Assembly: GCA_014706295.1 (NCBI GenBank)
Contig: JACSVZ010000001.1
Location: forward strand, 499,439-563,438
DNA from: Lycocorax pyrrhopterus obiensis
Taxonomy: Eukaryota; Chordata; Aves; Passeriformes; Paradisaeidae
Direction: 5' to 3'
Length of the DNA stretch: 64,000 bases
The notes under the pieces were generated by a model. The model worked only from the letters and a program-made list of their open reading frames with translations, had not been told where the DNA came from and did no database searches. This document shows positions 16,681 through 27,665 of this stretch, in pieces (positions within the stretch are counted from its first letter, which is position 1; every line of letters starts with the position of its first letter). Position numbers and translations under genes: made by a program.

Positions 16681-18719
16681 CACAAGAACTGTCCTGGTGC
16701 TTCCAGCCAGTCCCATAATTGATAGTTACCATGAAGCCCCACAATTATCCCAAATGCTGCCCTGAAAAATGAACATTTGGAGGGGTGCCAGCTCTGAACT
16801 CCGATGTTTATGATCACACGACGCAGGCGATGCTTCCTTTCACCAAGTGGGGACAATGAGAAGCAAATGACAAAAGCATTTGATTTTATGTGTGTGGTCT
16901 TCATCAAATTAGCAAAAAAAAAATGCTGGGCGGGCAGGGGGCAGTTTGCAGGAGCATTAAAGAAATGGATTTTTAAAGGACCTTGAAAGAGGCTCCGTGA
17001 ATGGGGGGAGACGCCTGACTGGGGTTTGCAGACAAACCAGGGGAGTGAGGAGCAGCTGTTTTCAGCTTTGGTAACCAGCCCGAAACCACTGGGAATCCCT
17101 GGAAAGGCTCCTTGCTGTGCAAACAGGATCTGCTGGAGAGTCCCAAAAGGGGAAGTGTCCCCACACGCTGCTGTTTACATGCGGAAATCTGGGACGGCAG
17201 CAGGCCGCTGCCCTCAGAGTGGTTTTGGGGCTTTTTCTTTCTTTTACATGAAAAGTAGCTGGGATTGGCACGTGCAATAATTCAAACTTCTCTTCCCCTG
17301 GGGTGGGAGTGAGCTGGCACTGAGGCTGCTCAGTGCTGCTTTTCATGGTACCCTTTAAAGCTTTTTGCACAAGTGAAGAAGGGGAAATACTGATGGATAA
17401 TTTTAAAAAAGATGCTGCAGGTGCTCTCTGTACAAGGTCCTGCACAGCATTTTACTCTTAATCAACTCCACACAGGCTGAGGGCTTCTCTTTGTAAGAAT
17501 TAAACCAAATTAGTTCCTTATTCCACATGCAGAAAATATCTAATGAACATGTGATTGGCTCAGGTGCTGTAAATACAAATGCAAGGTCAGGGTAGAACAG
17601 CTTCTGCTTGTGAAATCCTCGTTTAAAAGGAGTGATGTTCCCAGTGATCTTTTCCTTGCCCTTCTGGAGAGCAAATTCCCAAACCAGCAGCAGCCACTCC
17701 GCCCTTCCAGTGGTGCAGGTGAAGTGTCAACCCCACCACTCACTAAATAATGAAATTAAACCAAATTATTTCTTCCCCAGGCTCCAGCCAAAAGCTCTTG
17801 AGCAGCTCTCCAGAAAAAAAGATGGCAGAGGAGAGGAGGATTTTTCCAGTTTCAAAGTACATGGAATATTTCACTGTTATCCCCTTTTGTCATCTCATTA
17901 GGAGCACCAAAGGCTTCCCCCTTTTCCATTTGCATTTATAATAACGCGTTGCCATAGCAAAAACTGATAATCCTGGACTTCTTGGGTGGAATCACATCCT
18001 TACAGGAGTACAAGGAGGGAAAAAGAGACCAACCAAGCTCAGTGCATCCGGGTTTTCCAGAGGGACGGCCCAGGCCCCTCCTGGGGCTCCGGGGCTGGTT
18101 CAGCTCCGTGACATTCCAGAAGCGTGTCCCATGCGGGGCTGGAGCGTCCTCCCGGCGGGACAAAGGCAGGCTGGACGTGTCACACGGAATCAAGGCACAG
18201 AAAGCTGGAGGAGCTGCCTTTTGTCCCCAGCTCGTGCTCTGAAATGTGGGATTAAGGAGGGAGCAGCCCCCCCGCTCATCGGGCCCATTCAAGAGGAGCT
18301 TGTTCCCAAATTTTGTGACAAGGGGGCTTCTATTGAGGGCCCCACTGACACCACCGGCCACACAAAGGGCTCCAGGGGTTAATTAAAATCAGGTAATGGA
18401 AAGGATCCAGCAGTGACACTTCCCAAAGGCCACTGTGGCAGGAAGAGCAGCATCCCCAGTGTCACCAGCTCCCTCAGCCTGGGGGTGGCACTGGGGCATT
18501 TATCAGGTGGAACTGAACATCAGCTCACAGTTGGTTCCCTTCCTTCTGCTGGGAAAGGTGAGCGGGATCATCTCCCAGCCACGGATCAGCAACAGGGATC
18601 AGCCCCAGGGAATCCCAGAGGGTTCCCCCAAAACCCTCTGGTTCCTCCTCCTCTTCACTCAGCCCCAGGGTGTCAAATACGGCACTCAGGGATTGTCCCC
18701 TCCTCACTGCAGGACAGAA
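16681..18719. other. Unique sequence with possible regulatory blocks
   Basis: No repeat is recognised. The parts at 17240-17640 and 17740-17990 are AT-balanced and non-repetitive and contain motifs such as gtgattggctcagg and gtaaatacaaatgcaag. They could be conserved elements. 18030-18250 is GC-rich. Confidence 0.35.
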
Positions 18720-18882
18720 GGAAAGATTGTCCCATCCCTGGCAGTGTCCAAGGCCAGGCTGGACATTGGGGCTTGGAGCAGCCTGGGACAGTGGAAGGTG
18801 TCCCTGCCATGGCGGGGGGGGCACTGGATGGGCTTTGAGGTCCCTCCCAACCCAAACCTTTCCCTGTTTCTGTGATTTCACT
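18720..18882 (+). mobile_element. CR1 LINE, group A, 3' part
   Basis: The last 160 bases of a group A copy: ccatccctggcagtgtccaa through ggctttgaggtccctcccaa to tttctgtgattt. Confidence 0.87.
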
Positions 18883-19167
18883 GAAAACAACAAACTATCT
18901 CCCAAAGAAGGCAGTGTCAGTATATATAATTTTCAAACCCCCTCTGCCCCCAACAGGCTGACGATAAAGCTGGGTAGGAGCCCCATCTCTCATTTTGTCA
19001 TTTCCCCTTGGCTGTTAAGGGTCTGACCCGGCACCTGGAGAAGAGAGCCGGGATCTCCCCTTTGCCTTGAGCTGGCTGTGAGTGGTGGCCCCAGATCACA
19101 AACATTCCTGTGGACCCACAGTGGGGACGCTCTGGGCTCTCCTGGGCCAGTACAATTCTCTGTTTTG

Positions 19168-19395
19168 ACATTCAGGTTGGACACCAGGAGCAATTTCTTC
19201 CTGGAAAGGGAGGTCAGGCCTTGGAAAGAGCTGCCCAGGGAGGTTTGGAGTGCCCATCCCTGGAGGTGTCCCAGGAAGGCCTGGACGTGGCACTCAGTGC
19301 TCTGGGCTGGGGACAAGGTGGGCATCGGGCACAGCTGGGCCTCGCTGGGCTGGGAGGGCTTTTCCAGCCTCAGGGATCCTGGGATTCTGTGGTAA
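19168..19395 (+). mobile_element. CR1 LINE, group B, 3' part
   Basis: Starts at acattcaggttggacaccag and ends at the terminal ggatcctgggattctgtgg. It is 5'-truncated within the internal block. Confidence 0.88.
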
Positions 19396-19739
19396 CTGCA
19401 GGACACTGAGACTGTCCCACCACAGCAGTCCCACCCCCTCCTCCAGGAAGCTTTTCCATCCAGTCTCCTCCCGTAGCCACGAGCCCATTGCAGGTGGCCA
19501 CCCCACACATTCCCTCCTGCCACCCCTCCCATCTCCAAAATCCCCCCAGCACAGCAAAATCCCACCTCTTCCCTGGACAAGCGTGTGAAGCCTCGCTCCT
19601 GCTTCGATGGGGCAACTCGGAATTGCACCGCGGAGTAAAGGAAAGGGAAAACCAAAGCCTTACCTTCAGTCCAGGGGAAAAATCATCTCCCCTGGTCTGT
19701 TTTTCCAGCGGGGAGGGAGGAGGAAAAGGGTCTTTTGGA

Positions 19740-20092
19740 AGCTCTTTTTCATCGGAGAGTGAGTCGGCAATTAAAGCTGACTCTGCTTATTCATTAGATC
19801 ACATTAAAAACCGCAGCAAAAGTGGAGGGGGAACTCTCTAAACAAATTTGGGCCCCTCTCCCCTCATTCATCGCCAGTTAGGAGCCGTCAATGCGCTCCA
19901 TTTGTGCTCTAACTGCTTCTGAAGCACAACCATATGGTTGCGTTAAAACATCTTTTTCGTGCTTAATTTGAGGCACTGATGGCCCCTAATCAGCCGTGTG
20001 CGGATGAGCCCCCTAATTGATGACTAATGAGTCACGTGCTGGCGCTGATTGCGGCATCCCCGCATTAATCCCGTTAATCGCCCGGCGTTGCC
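19740..20092. promoter_or_regulatory. Candidate conserved non-coding element 1
   Basis: A repeat-free block with low CpG and many homeodomain-like cores: gcaattaaagc, cattagatcac, ccctaattgatgac, and cattaatcccgttaatcgcc (two TAATC cores). TGAGTCACGTG at 20028-20038 fuses an AP-1-like site to an E-box. It ends abruptly at a CpG-rich stretch. Regulatory role is inferred from composition only. Confidence 0.45.
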
Positions 20093-20279
20093 TGCTCGGG
20101 TTCAGCGGCCGAGCCCCGGCGCCGCAGGTGGAGGGGCTGCTCCTCTCCCGCTCTTCCTGGCCACGGAAAACGCATGGAAGAGGCGCAGCAAGGCCTTCGG
20201 GATTGGCCTTTAACTCTGGCGGTGGAAAGGGATTCGTTTTCCCCCGGTGTCAGCTCGTCACTGTGATCACTGTCCGTGC

Positions 20280-20670
20280 TCATCATGGAACCATGGAATG
20301 GGTTGGGCTGGAAGGGACCCCAGAGCCCATCCAGTGCCACCCCTGCCATGGCAGGGACACCTTCCACTGTCCCAGGCTGCTCCAAGCCCCAATGTCCAAC
20401 CTGGCCTTGGCACTGCCAGGGATCCAGGGGCAGCCACAGCTGCTCTGGGCACCCTGTGCCAGGGCCTGCCCACCCTCCCAGGGAACAATTCCTGCCCAAG
20501 ATCCCATCCAGCCCTGCCCTCTGGCACTGGGAAGCCATTCCCTGTGTCCTGTCCCTCCATGCCTTGTCCCCAGTCCCTCTCCAGCTCTCCTGGAGCCCCT
20601 TTAGGCCCTGCAAGGGGCTCTGAGCTCTCCCTGGAGCCTTCTCTTCCCCAGGTGAACACTCCAGCTGAAA
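20280..20670 (-). mobile_element. CR1 LINE, group A
   Basis: Reverse complement from catggaatgggttgggctgg at the 3' tail side to cttctcttccccaggtgaac near the 5' break. It directly follows candidate element 1. Confidence 0.9.
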
Positions 20671-20999
20671 TGCTGGCATGAGGCTTTTCCTGATTCCACA
20701 GGAAAAACGAAGCAGGGAAGGGATGTCTCAGCCAACATTCAGCACCTCAGGGCTCCACGTTTCTCTCCCTGGATCTGTGGTTGCTGATCCCTGCTCTGGA
20801 TTCCTTCTCCCTCTGGTGCCACAGCTGATCCCAGTCATGGAGCCAACGTTTAAAGGAATTTTGATGCAGCCAAGTCTGGATGTTGCCCAACACGAGGAGA
20901 GCTCGGATGATCCCTTTCCCCTTCACAACAAGCCAGGACAGGATGTTTTCCTGGGGATTGTCCTGGCAGTTCCCTGAGCAGACACTGCAGCTGCCATGA
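20671..20999. other. Unassigned unique sequence
   Basis: Nothing is recognised in this stretch between a CR1 copy and the next AT-rich block. Confidence 0.45.
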
Positions 21000-21445
21000 G
21001 GAGACTTTGCTGCATTCCCAAATTAATGTCCTTGCTTAGATCAGGACAGAATCTGAACTTAACTTAAGTTCAGGCAAAATTCTAAAGTTCCATTTAATCA
21101 AAGCAGATACTTACGCTCTGGCACTTAAAATAAGTAAAAACCAGTCAATAATGACTTGTCTGGTGTTCATTAGGGCACGGAAACATTGGCACTGTGTTAT
21201 TTTTCCACTGCTACCTCTGAGCCTTTCATTTGGAGGCTGGATTGATTATCCCTATCTGTCAGAAGCATCCAGCTCTGGCATTATTGACCTCATACCATTA
21301 ATTGCACAATTATCTTTCAACTCTGCAATGAAGTGCTGCTCATTCTTATGTTTTGAATTTTAAAAATCTTACTGTTGAACTCCTGTGCACGGACCTTTAG
21401 CTGCAACTGAATAAAAATCCCTATTTCCCTTCTTCCTCACACTAA
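21000..21445. promoter_or_regulatory. Candidate conserved non-coding element 2
   Basis: A repeat-free AT-rich block with ggcattattgacctcatacc, cattaattgcacaattatc and tggattgattatccc. The composition is like element 1. No open frame is convincing. Confidence 0.35.
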
Positions 21446-21679
21446 TAAACATCCCTGGGCTGTGTTGTCTTTCCATTTTTAATGGGAACAGGGTTCCAGA
21501 CTGGTTGAGCAGCACAGAAACATTCCAGGTACGGGTGGTGCTGCCTGGGGGTCTTGGAGAGCTACAAACAAGAAGGTAAATTTACATCGAGAGGGGCTGA
21601 ATGCTTTAAATTAAAAGGTGAAAAGCTCAACAGCCCTGGCATGGAAAATGGTCCCAAAACGTTGTGGTGACCCGGGCTG

Positions 21680-22206
21680 GGATTGTCCCCCTGCACTGAG
21701 ACCCCTCAAGGGCTGTGTCCAGTTCTGGGCCCTCAGGGCAGGAGAGCCCTGGAGGGGCTGGAGCGTGTCCAGGGCAGGGAACGGAGCTGGGAAGGGGCTG
21801 GAGCCCCAGGAGCGGCTGAGGGAGCTGGGAAAGGGGCTCAGCCTGGAGCAAAGGAGGCTCAGGGGGGACCTTGTGGCTCTGCACAACTCCCTGACAGGAG
21901 GGGGCAGCCGGGGGGGGTCGGGCTCTGCTCCCAGGGAACAGGGACAGGAGGAGAGGGAACGGCCTCAGGCTGGGCCAGGGGAGCCTCAGGGTGGACACCA
22001 GGAGCAATTTCCTCATGGAAAGGGAGGTCAGGCCTTGGAAAGAGCTGCCCAGGGAGGTTTGGAGTGCCCATCCCTGGAGGTGTCCCAGGAAGGCCTGGAC
22101 GTGGCACTCAGTGCTCTGGGCTGGGGACAAGGTGGGCATCGGGCACAGCTGGGCCTCGCTGGGCTGGGAGGGCTTTTCCAGCCTCAGGGATCCTGGGATT
22201 CTGTGC
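21680..22206 (+). mobile_element. CR1 LINE, group B, longest copy
   Basis: Begins around gggctgggattgtccccctg and runs complete to the 3' end (ggatcctgggattctgtg). This is the best reference for group B in the window. Confidence 0.92.
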
Positions 22207-22438
22207 ACACGGTCCCCTCACATGGCTGGGACGACAGGGGAAACAGGGACGGCTTTTTCCAGCAGCCCTGGGAATTGCTGTGAAATCCTGGAGGGGTTGA
22301 TACCAAACATCTCCCCAGCCCCGACACCTGGGGGCTCTGTCCCACTCCCACAAGGCCCGAACTGGTGTGGGATGTCAGAATTCACACCTTGACAAGGGCT
22401 TTATTCGTGGTGGGTGTGAATTCCCTCCTCAGAGACAG

Positions 22439-22585
22439 GGGCCGTTCCCTCTCCTCCTGTCCCTGTTCCCTGGGAGCAGAGCCCGACCCCCCCCGGCTGC
22501 CCCCTCCTGTCAGGGAGTTGTGCAGAGCCACAAGGTCCCCCCTGAGCCTCCTTTGCTCCAGGCTGAGCCCCTTTCCCAGCTCCCG
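22439..22585 (-). mobile_element. CR1 LINE, group B, internal fragment
   Basis: Reverse complement of the ggagggggcagccggggg region up to gctgagcccctttcccagct. It lacks both ends. It is inverted relative to the copy that ends 230 bases upstream. Confidence 0.87.
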
Positions 22586-22643
22586 TGGGCTCTGATGGGG
22601 AACAGCCCAGGCACTGCTCTCTCCACACGCGGAGCTCTCCCAG

Positions 22644-22737
22644 TTTAGAGGGAATGAGGAGCTGTGGTGGGGATTTAGAGGGAATGAGGAGCCGTGGTGG
22701 GGATTTCGATGGAATGAGGAGCTGTGCTGGGGAAGCT
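22644..22737. repeat. Minisatellite, 30 bp x 3
   Basis: Three units beginning gggaatgaggagctgtggtg at 22650, 22680 and 22710. The third unit has several substitutions. Confidence 0.85.
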
Positions 22738-22859
22738 AAGCACAAGGTCCAGCCTTGTCCCTGCCCTTGTGTGGGAAAGGGGCTTTTCAGCCCCTGTCCT
22801 TGGGAGCCCAACCCGACTCGGGTGGGGCCAGAGCTCACAAGTTATTTCAAACACGTCCC

Positions 22860-23290
22860 GGGATTATCCTTGTTTGTTACTTCCAAACCATATTCAGCTG
22901 CTATTTTGGGGCTTTGTGGAATGATGGTCATTATGTGATATTGCAGCCGGCTATTATTCCTGCTCCAGCTTTAATAAATGCCTGGCAGATTTAATAAAAC
23001 TGATCCAGATTTAAAGTGTCCCTCTGGTGATAAATCACCTGGTAAAAATTTCCCAGCCCAAGTCACTCTGCCTTATGAAAATCAAGCTGTTTCCATCGAG
23101 TTTGCGCTTAGCTGCTGAACAAAGGAGCTCCTAAATCTAAATAATTACAGTTAATGATTAATGCAATTAAAAATGTAAAAAATATTGCGAACAGTTTTAA
23201 TCAGCAGGTATTAAAAATCATTGAAATGAATGCTGCAAATCCCGGAGATTTGGGAATTAACTCAATCGGGGTATTTCAGTGCTTTGGGAA
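22860..23290. promoter_or_regulatory. Candidate conserved non-coding element 3
   Basis: An AT-rich repeat-free block with ctttaataaatgcctggc, ggtgataaatcacctgg (a near palindrome), aaataattacagttaatgat and aacaaaggagc (Sox/TCF-like). It is the densest run of TAAT cores in the left half of the desert. Confidence 0.42.
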
Positions 23291-23439
23291 GAGAGAGGGG
23301 AGAAACAGCTCAGGGGTTCTGGCCAAACCTTCGGGGCAGCCTTTGCCAGCGGAGGCGCTTCCCCCTCCACCTTTTATTTAGGAAGGAAGCAACTCCTAAA
23401 ACAAGCTGATTTTTGGTGGCTCTCCCCCTTGGGCAAACA

Positions 23440-23985
23440 GCGATTTGTCCGCACGAACGCGGGCCACTCGGAGAGCCCGGGCCCGCGGCGGGCACCTGTC
23501 GCTGTTTTCCCCACGGACAAGTAGAGAAACGACACGAAGTCCAGGCTCAGGGATCAATGGAAGGGATTTAATGAATTCTCAGAAGACTTTTATATGTTAG
23601 TTCGCAAAGTGTATTAAGTGGCATAAGGTAATTGGTTTTTGCCATCCACCCCCTAAGGGGATTAGTCAAGTTCTAAGACACACAGTTCTGAGTGTTTTTC
23701 CAGTTAGAACCATAACAATTCTACCAAAACAATCCGCACTTGCAAGAAGTTTACAAAACTGTAACATTGTTTTGTCTTACTTGCATGGAAAAGACAGAAC
23801 TCTCACAAAATGCTGCAGAAAGCCGGAAAATCTCTCTGCTAAGGCTTTTCGGTGTCCACAGGCACCCGGCAGCGGCTGTTCGCGAGCCCGGCCGTCCCGG
23901 GCCGCCCGGCCCCTCAGCCCTTTGTCCCGGCCCCAGCGCGGCCTGCGCGGCCCGGCCGCCGCGAGCTCCTCCCGCCGCTGTATAA
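23440..23985. promoter_or_regulatory. CpG-rich block interrupted by a solo LTR
   Basis: CpG-dense sequence lies on both sides of the LTR (23450-23496 and 23861-23985). With the LTR and one duplicated target copy removed it is a single block of about 180 bp. It may be a small CpG island or enhancer; there is no exon or start-site evidence. Confidence 0.35.
23497..23860 (-). mobile_element. Solo LTR of an ERVK-like endogenous retrovirus (LTR-2)
   Basis: The 364-bp element begins TGTCGC and ends CCACA on the + strand and is flanked on both sides by GGCACC (23491-23496 and 23861-23866), a perfect 6-bp target duplication. Read on the minus strand it has TG...CA ends, a TATAAA (complement of 23589-23594) and an ATTAAA (complement of 23567-23572). 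Its minus-strand 3' end, GCGACA, equals the 3' end of the LTR at 28093, and both have an AAAAGCC near the 5' end, so they are related. No internal viral sequence remains. Confidence 0.88.
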
Positions 23986-24904
23986 TGACCAGACTGCTTC
24001 ATTAGGAGCACAATTCCCTCGCCAAATCCAGCCCAAACAACTTATTCGAGCGTTTGTGAGCAGAATGCCACTGGGGGGGGCGGCAGGAGGTGAGTGGCAC
24101 ACAATGGGCACCGGGACAAGTGCCCCGGGCCCAGCCCGGCCGCGCATGCAGAGCAGGGATTAGGGGGTCCCACTCCGGGTCAAGTGTCTCGAGGGGAGCT
24201 GATAAACACCCCAAACCTGACAACAGCTTTTCCTTTCTTCCTGCCCCACTTGTTAAGTGCCAGAGCAAATCTCCTGAATGGCGCTGGAGTTTACTTAGGG
24301 GCCTTTTCTTGCAGAAGACACTCTCTCCATTTTCTGAAGGCCGTTTCAGGCGCTCTCCGGAATAAATTTGCTCCGCATCCCGCACAAAAAACACCCCCCT
24401 GCCCTCCCCCTCCGCCTCTTTCCTGCAGCCTTTGTCTCAAGGTGTGTGAACAAGGGGGAAAAATCTGGGCTGAGAAAAGCAAGATTGAGTCCCCCCGCGG
24501 ATTAAGTCGAGCACTTTGAAGGTTGGCTGAATGACTGACTTTTCATCCTTAAAAAAAAGGTGTTTTTTAAAAAAAAAAAGTTGTTGGGTTTTTTTCTTCC
24601 CCTTGGTTCCACTTTCAAATACATATAATAAATGTATTGTTCTCCAGTACTTTCACCAGAAGTGCCAATTGCTGGGCTGGGAATCTGATGGAGGATTCGC
24701 TGACGGAAAGTAACTTCAGCTGCTGTGTCCAGCTGATGATCCCCGCTCTCACTGAGGACAAATGGAAGGGCATGAAATGGATCCGAAATATCAAAAATCA
24801 AAGCCAGTGTGTGTTATAGGAAGGTCTCTGCAGCCCAGGGGCTTGGGCGTGCTGGGACAGCAGGAAATCTGCAGCTTTCCTGCTCCGGTGGGCACTGGAG
24901 CCTC
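23986..24904. other. Unique sequence, possible regulatory part
   Basis: 24000-24360 is repeat-free and includes ggcgctggagtttacttagg and an aagtgccagagcaaat segment. 24545-24595 is a run of A and T tracts. No gene is recognised. Confidence 0.35.
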
Positions 24905-24972
24905 TGGAATATTGCTGGAATGAGATGATCTTTAAACCCCTCCAACCCAGGCCGTTCTGTGGTTCCATGGTT
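24905..24972 (+). mobile_element. CR1 LINE 3' tail fragment
   Basis: Contains ggaatgagatgatctttaaa, then ccaacccaggccgttctgtg. Only the tail remains. Confidence 0.6.
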
Positions 24973-25349
24973 GCTTACCTGGGGGTCAGAGGGCTGGGGA
25001 CGGCAGGTGACAGCAGCAGGTGACAGCAGCCTCCACCCTGCACTGCTGGTCCTTCAACCTCTTTGCCCTCCCAAAGGCCCAGGCATGGGATGATCCCAGG
25101 CTCTGGGAATAAGCAGTGGGTTACTCTCAGTTTTAGGTGACAGTCCCGCTGTGGGACAGGTGGAAAAGGCAAAAAGAAGTTGGTCATGGGGAAAACTCCC
25201 GATGGAAAGCACAGGTCCAGACCACCCACAGGGATCCCACCTCCCTGCTCTGCTTCCAGGGGCTCCGGCCTGAAGTCCTGAGGTGGTTTTTATCTTCATC
25301 CTCCTCGTTCCTGTGGATGGCAGCTCTTCCATCTCATTCCCCTTAGCTA

Positions 25350-25545
25350 GGGATCCAGGGGCAGCCACAGCTGCTCTGGGCACCCTGTGCCAGGGCCTGC
25401 CCACCCTCCCAGGGAACAATTCCTTCCCAAGATCCCATCCAGCCCTGCCCTCTGGCACTGGGAAGCCATTCCCTGTGTCCTGGCCCTCCAGCCCTTGTCC
25501 CCAGTCCCTCTCCAGCTCTCCTGGAGCCCCTCCAGGCAGGTGCTG
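25350..25545 (-). mobile_element. CR1 LINE, group A, lacking its 3' tail
   Basis: Reverse complement beginning at gggatccaggggcagccaca and ending near ctcctggagcccctcc. The sequence that normally forms the last 110 bases of the element is absent. Confidence 0.87.
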
Positions 25546-25821
25546 GGGTCTCCAGCCCTGATTTCTCAGCCTGTCTCCACCGGGAATGCTTCCTTTTGTT
25601 CCAGGTGAGGAGCAGTTTGGGTAGGAGGGATGTAGGACAGCTCCCTGTGCTGTGTTTGCCAATTAACCCCCTGTGCTGCAGGCAGTGTCCTGCTGTCCCC
25701 ATGTGTGTGTTGACACAAGCAGTGCCAGAGCCAGCCCCAAAACTGCTTCCCCTGATCCCAAAAACACTTGTGCTTCACACAATGGGAATTCTATAGGAAT
25801 TTATGGCTGGGCTCAGATTAG

Positions 25822-26042
25822 AGATCAGGAAGGAATTGTTCCCTGGGAGGGTGGGCAGGCCCTGGCACAGGGTGCCCAGAGCAGCTGTGGCTGCCCCTGG
25901 ATCCCTGGCAGTGCCCAAGGCCAGGCTGGACATTGGGGCTTGGAGCAGCCTGGGACAGTGGGAGGTGTCCCTGCCATGGCAGGGGTGGAATGGGATGGGC
26001 TTTGAGGTCCTTCCAACCCAAACCATTCCATGACTCTGCTCT
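25822..26042 (+). mobile_element. CR1 LINE, group A, 3' part
   Basis: Starts at aggaaggaattgttccctgg and ends at accattccatgactctgc. Its 5' break is at the same internal point as the copy at 36120, and the two differ at few positions. Confidence 0.9.
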
Positions 26043-26409
26043 ATCCTATGGATTTCAGCCACTGTCTCTCTCTCAGAGATTTGGGGTGGCTTTGGGGCTG
26101 CAGGATCAGCAGTGGCAGATGGGACCAGGGTACCAGGACAAGTCTAACACTGCTGCTGTGAGGATCCTTTCACAATCAAAATGAAGGATAAGGCTGGGAC
26201 TTGCTCTTTTCTGTGTATCCAGGGACAAAGGGAAGTGGGATCCCCAGTGTGCAGTGGTTGCACAGGGCCTGGTACATAACCCACAGCTTTATCAAAAGTT
26301 TCCAGAGTGGGATGCAGCTTCATCTCCTTGTTATTGAATTAATTGTTTTCCCAAGGAGGGGATTATGAGCAGGTTGGTCTCACCCTGATTCCTCAAATTG
26401 TAAATTCTG
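26043..26409. other. Unassigned unique sequence
   Basis: No repeat or gene is recognised between the two CR1 copies. Confidence 0.45.
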
Positions 26410-26812
26410 TGAGGAGCGGCTGAGGGAGCTGGGAAAGGGGCTCAGCCTGGAGCAAAGGAGGCTCAGGGGGGACCTTGTGGCTCTGCACAACTCCCTGACA
26501 GGAGGGGGCAGCCGGGGGGGGTCGGGCTCTGCTCCCAGGGAACAGGGACAGGAGGAGAGGAAACGGCCTCAGGCTGGGCCAGGGGAGGCCTCAGGTTGGA
26601 CACCAGGAGCAATTTCCTCATGGAAAGGGAGGTCAGGCCTTGGAAAGAGCTGCCCAGGGAGGTTTGGAGTGCCCATTCCCTGGAGGTGTCCCAGGAAGGC
26701 CTGGACGTGGCACTCAGTGCTCTGGGCTGGGGAGAAGGTGGGCATCGGGCACAGCTGGGACTGGATGGGCTGGGAGGGCTTTTCCAGCCTCAGGGATCCT
26801 GGGATTCCTGTT
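26410..26812 (+). mobile_element. CR1 LINE, group B
   Basis: Runs from gaggagcggctgagggagct to ggatcctgggattcctg. It is 5'-truncated and otherwise complete at the 3' side. Confidence 0.9.
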
Positions 26813-27074
26813 TTGCTGCAATACAAGCAGGGATGTACTTTGGATCCACCAAACCCCCTTGGCCAGGAACTCAGGGGAGCCTTGACCCCTCAGCAGGAGC
26901 AGACCTTTCCTGCCTCCCCGGCTCTGGGACGTGGGAGCTCCTCTGAACTCGCAGCAGGGCCCAGGGGAGGAGCTCCTGCCTCGGAGCAGGTTTGTGTCTC
27001 TGAGTGGCCTCACCTTTCCCACTGCACTGAAGCAGAACCATTAGAAGAGCCCAGCCTTTGATGGGGAGTGTGAG

Positions 27075-27665
27075 CTGCACACAGGTCAGAGCTCATAATG
27101 AGATAAACTTTCACTTGAAACTAATTCTTGAGCTTATTATGCTGTAATAGCTTTGGGAAAATCACTTTCCATGGGCATATTGCAGTCTCTGAGGTACAGC
27201 TAAGCCAAAGAGGTGATTTTCCTCTTTATTTCCAAATGCAGCAGCTTTAAAGGACGCTTTCATGGATTAGGAAAACATGTTTTGGGTAAATCGTGCTACC
27301 CACGTCGAGGCTGCAGGCAATTAAATCCTGCCATTGAGATTACCAATTATTAGATTATATATGGATTTTTTAAAGCAGCGAGCTTGGTTCTGCTCGTGTG
27401 TCAAGGGGCTGCACGAAGAAAACAGAGGAATGTGCAAAGAATTGTTAAATAACTGATAAATAGGCTTAAGTTCTTTAAACTGGCAGCACGAGTAGCTTAA
27501 GCAGTATGGTTTGGATCATCTGAATTTCCAAATACCTGGAGTATATTTGTAAACATGGCAATCTAACATTTTGCTGAGCAGCACATTCACGTCCCAATTA
27601 GCATAAATGAGGATTTAACAGCTGATTGCACAGTGTGAATGATAGGGACTAATTGTCAGAGCGGG
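27075..27665. promoter_or_regulatory. Candidate conserved non-coding element 4
   Basis: A 590-bp repeat-free AT-rich block with ggcaattaaatcctgccatt, accaattattagattatata, gtcccaattagcataaatga and ggactaattgtcag. It ends at the edge of a CpG-rich block. No long open frame crosses it. Confidence 0.45.

Noticed and set aside
20017..20679. Frames of about 195-201 codons on both strands
   Set aside because: Both are largely the group A CR1 copy in non-coding frames; similar peptides recur at every group A copy in the window.
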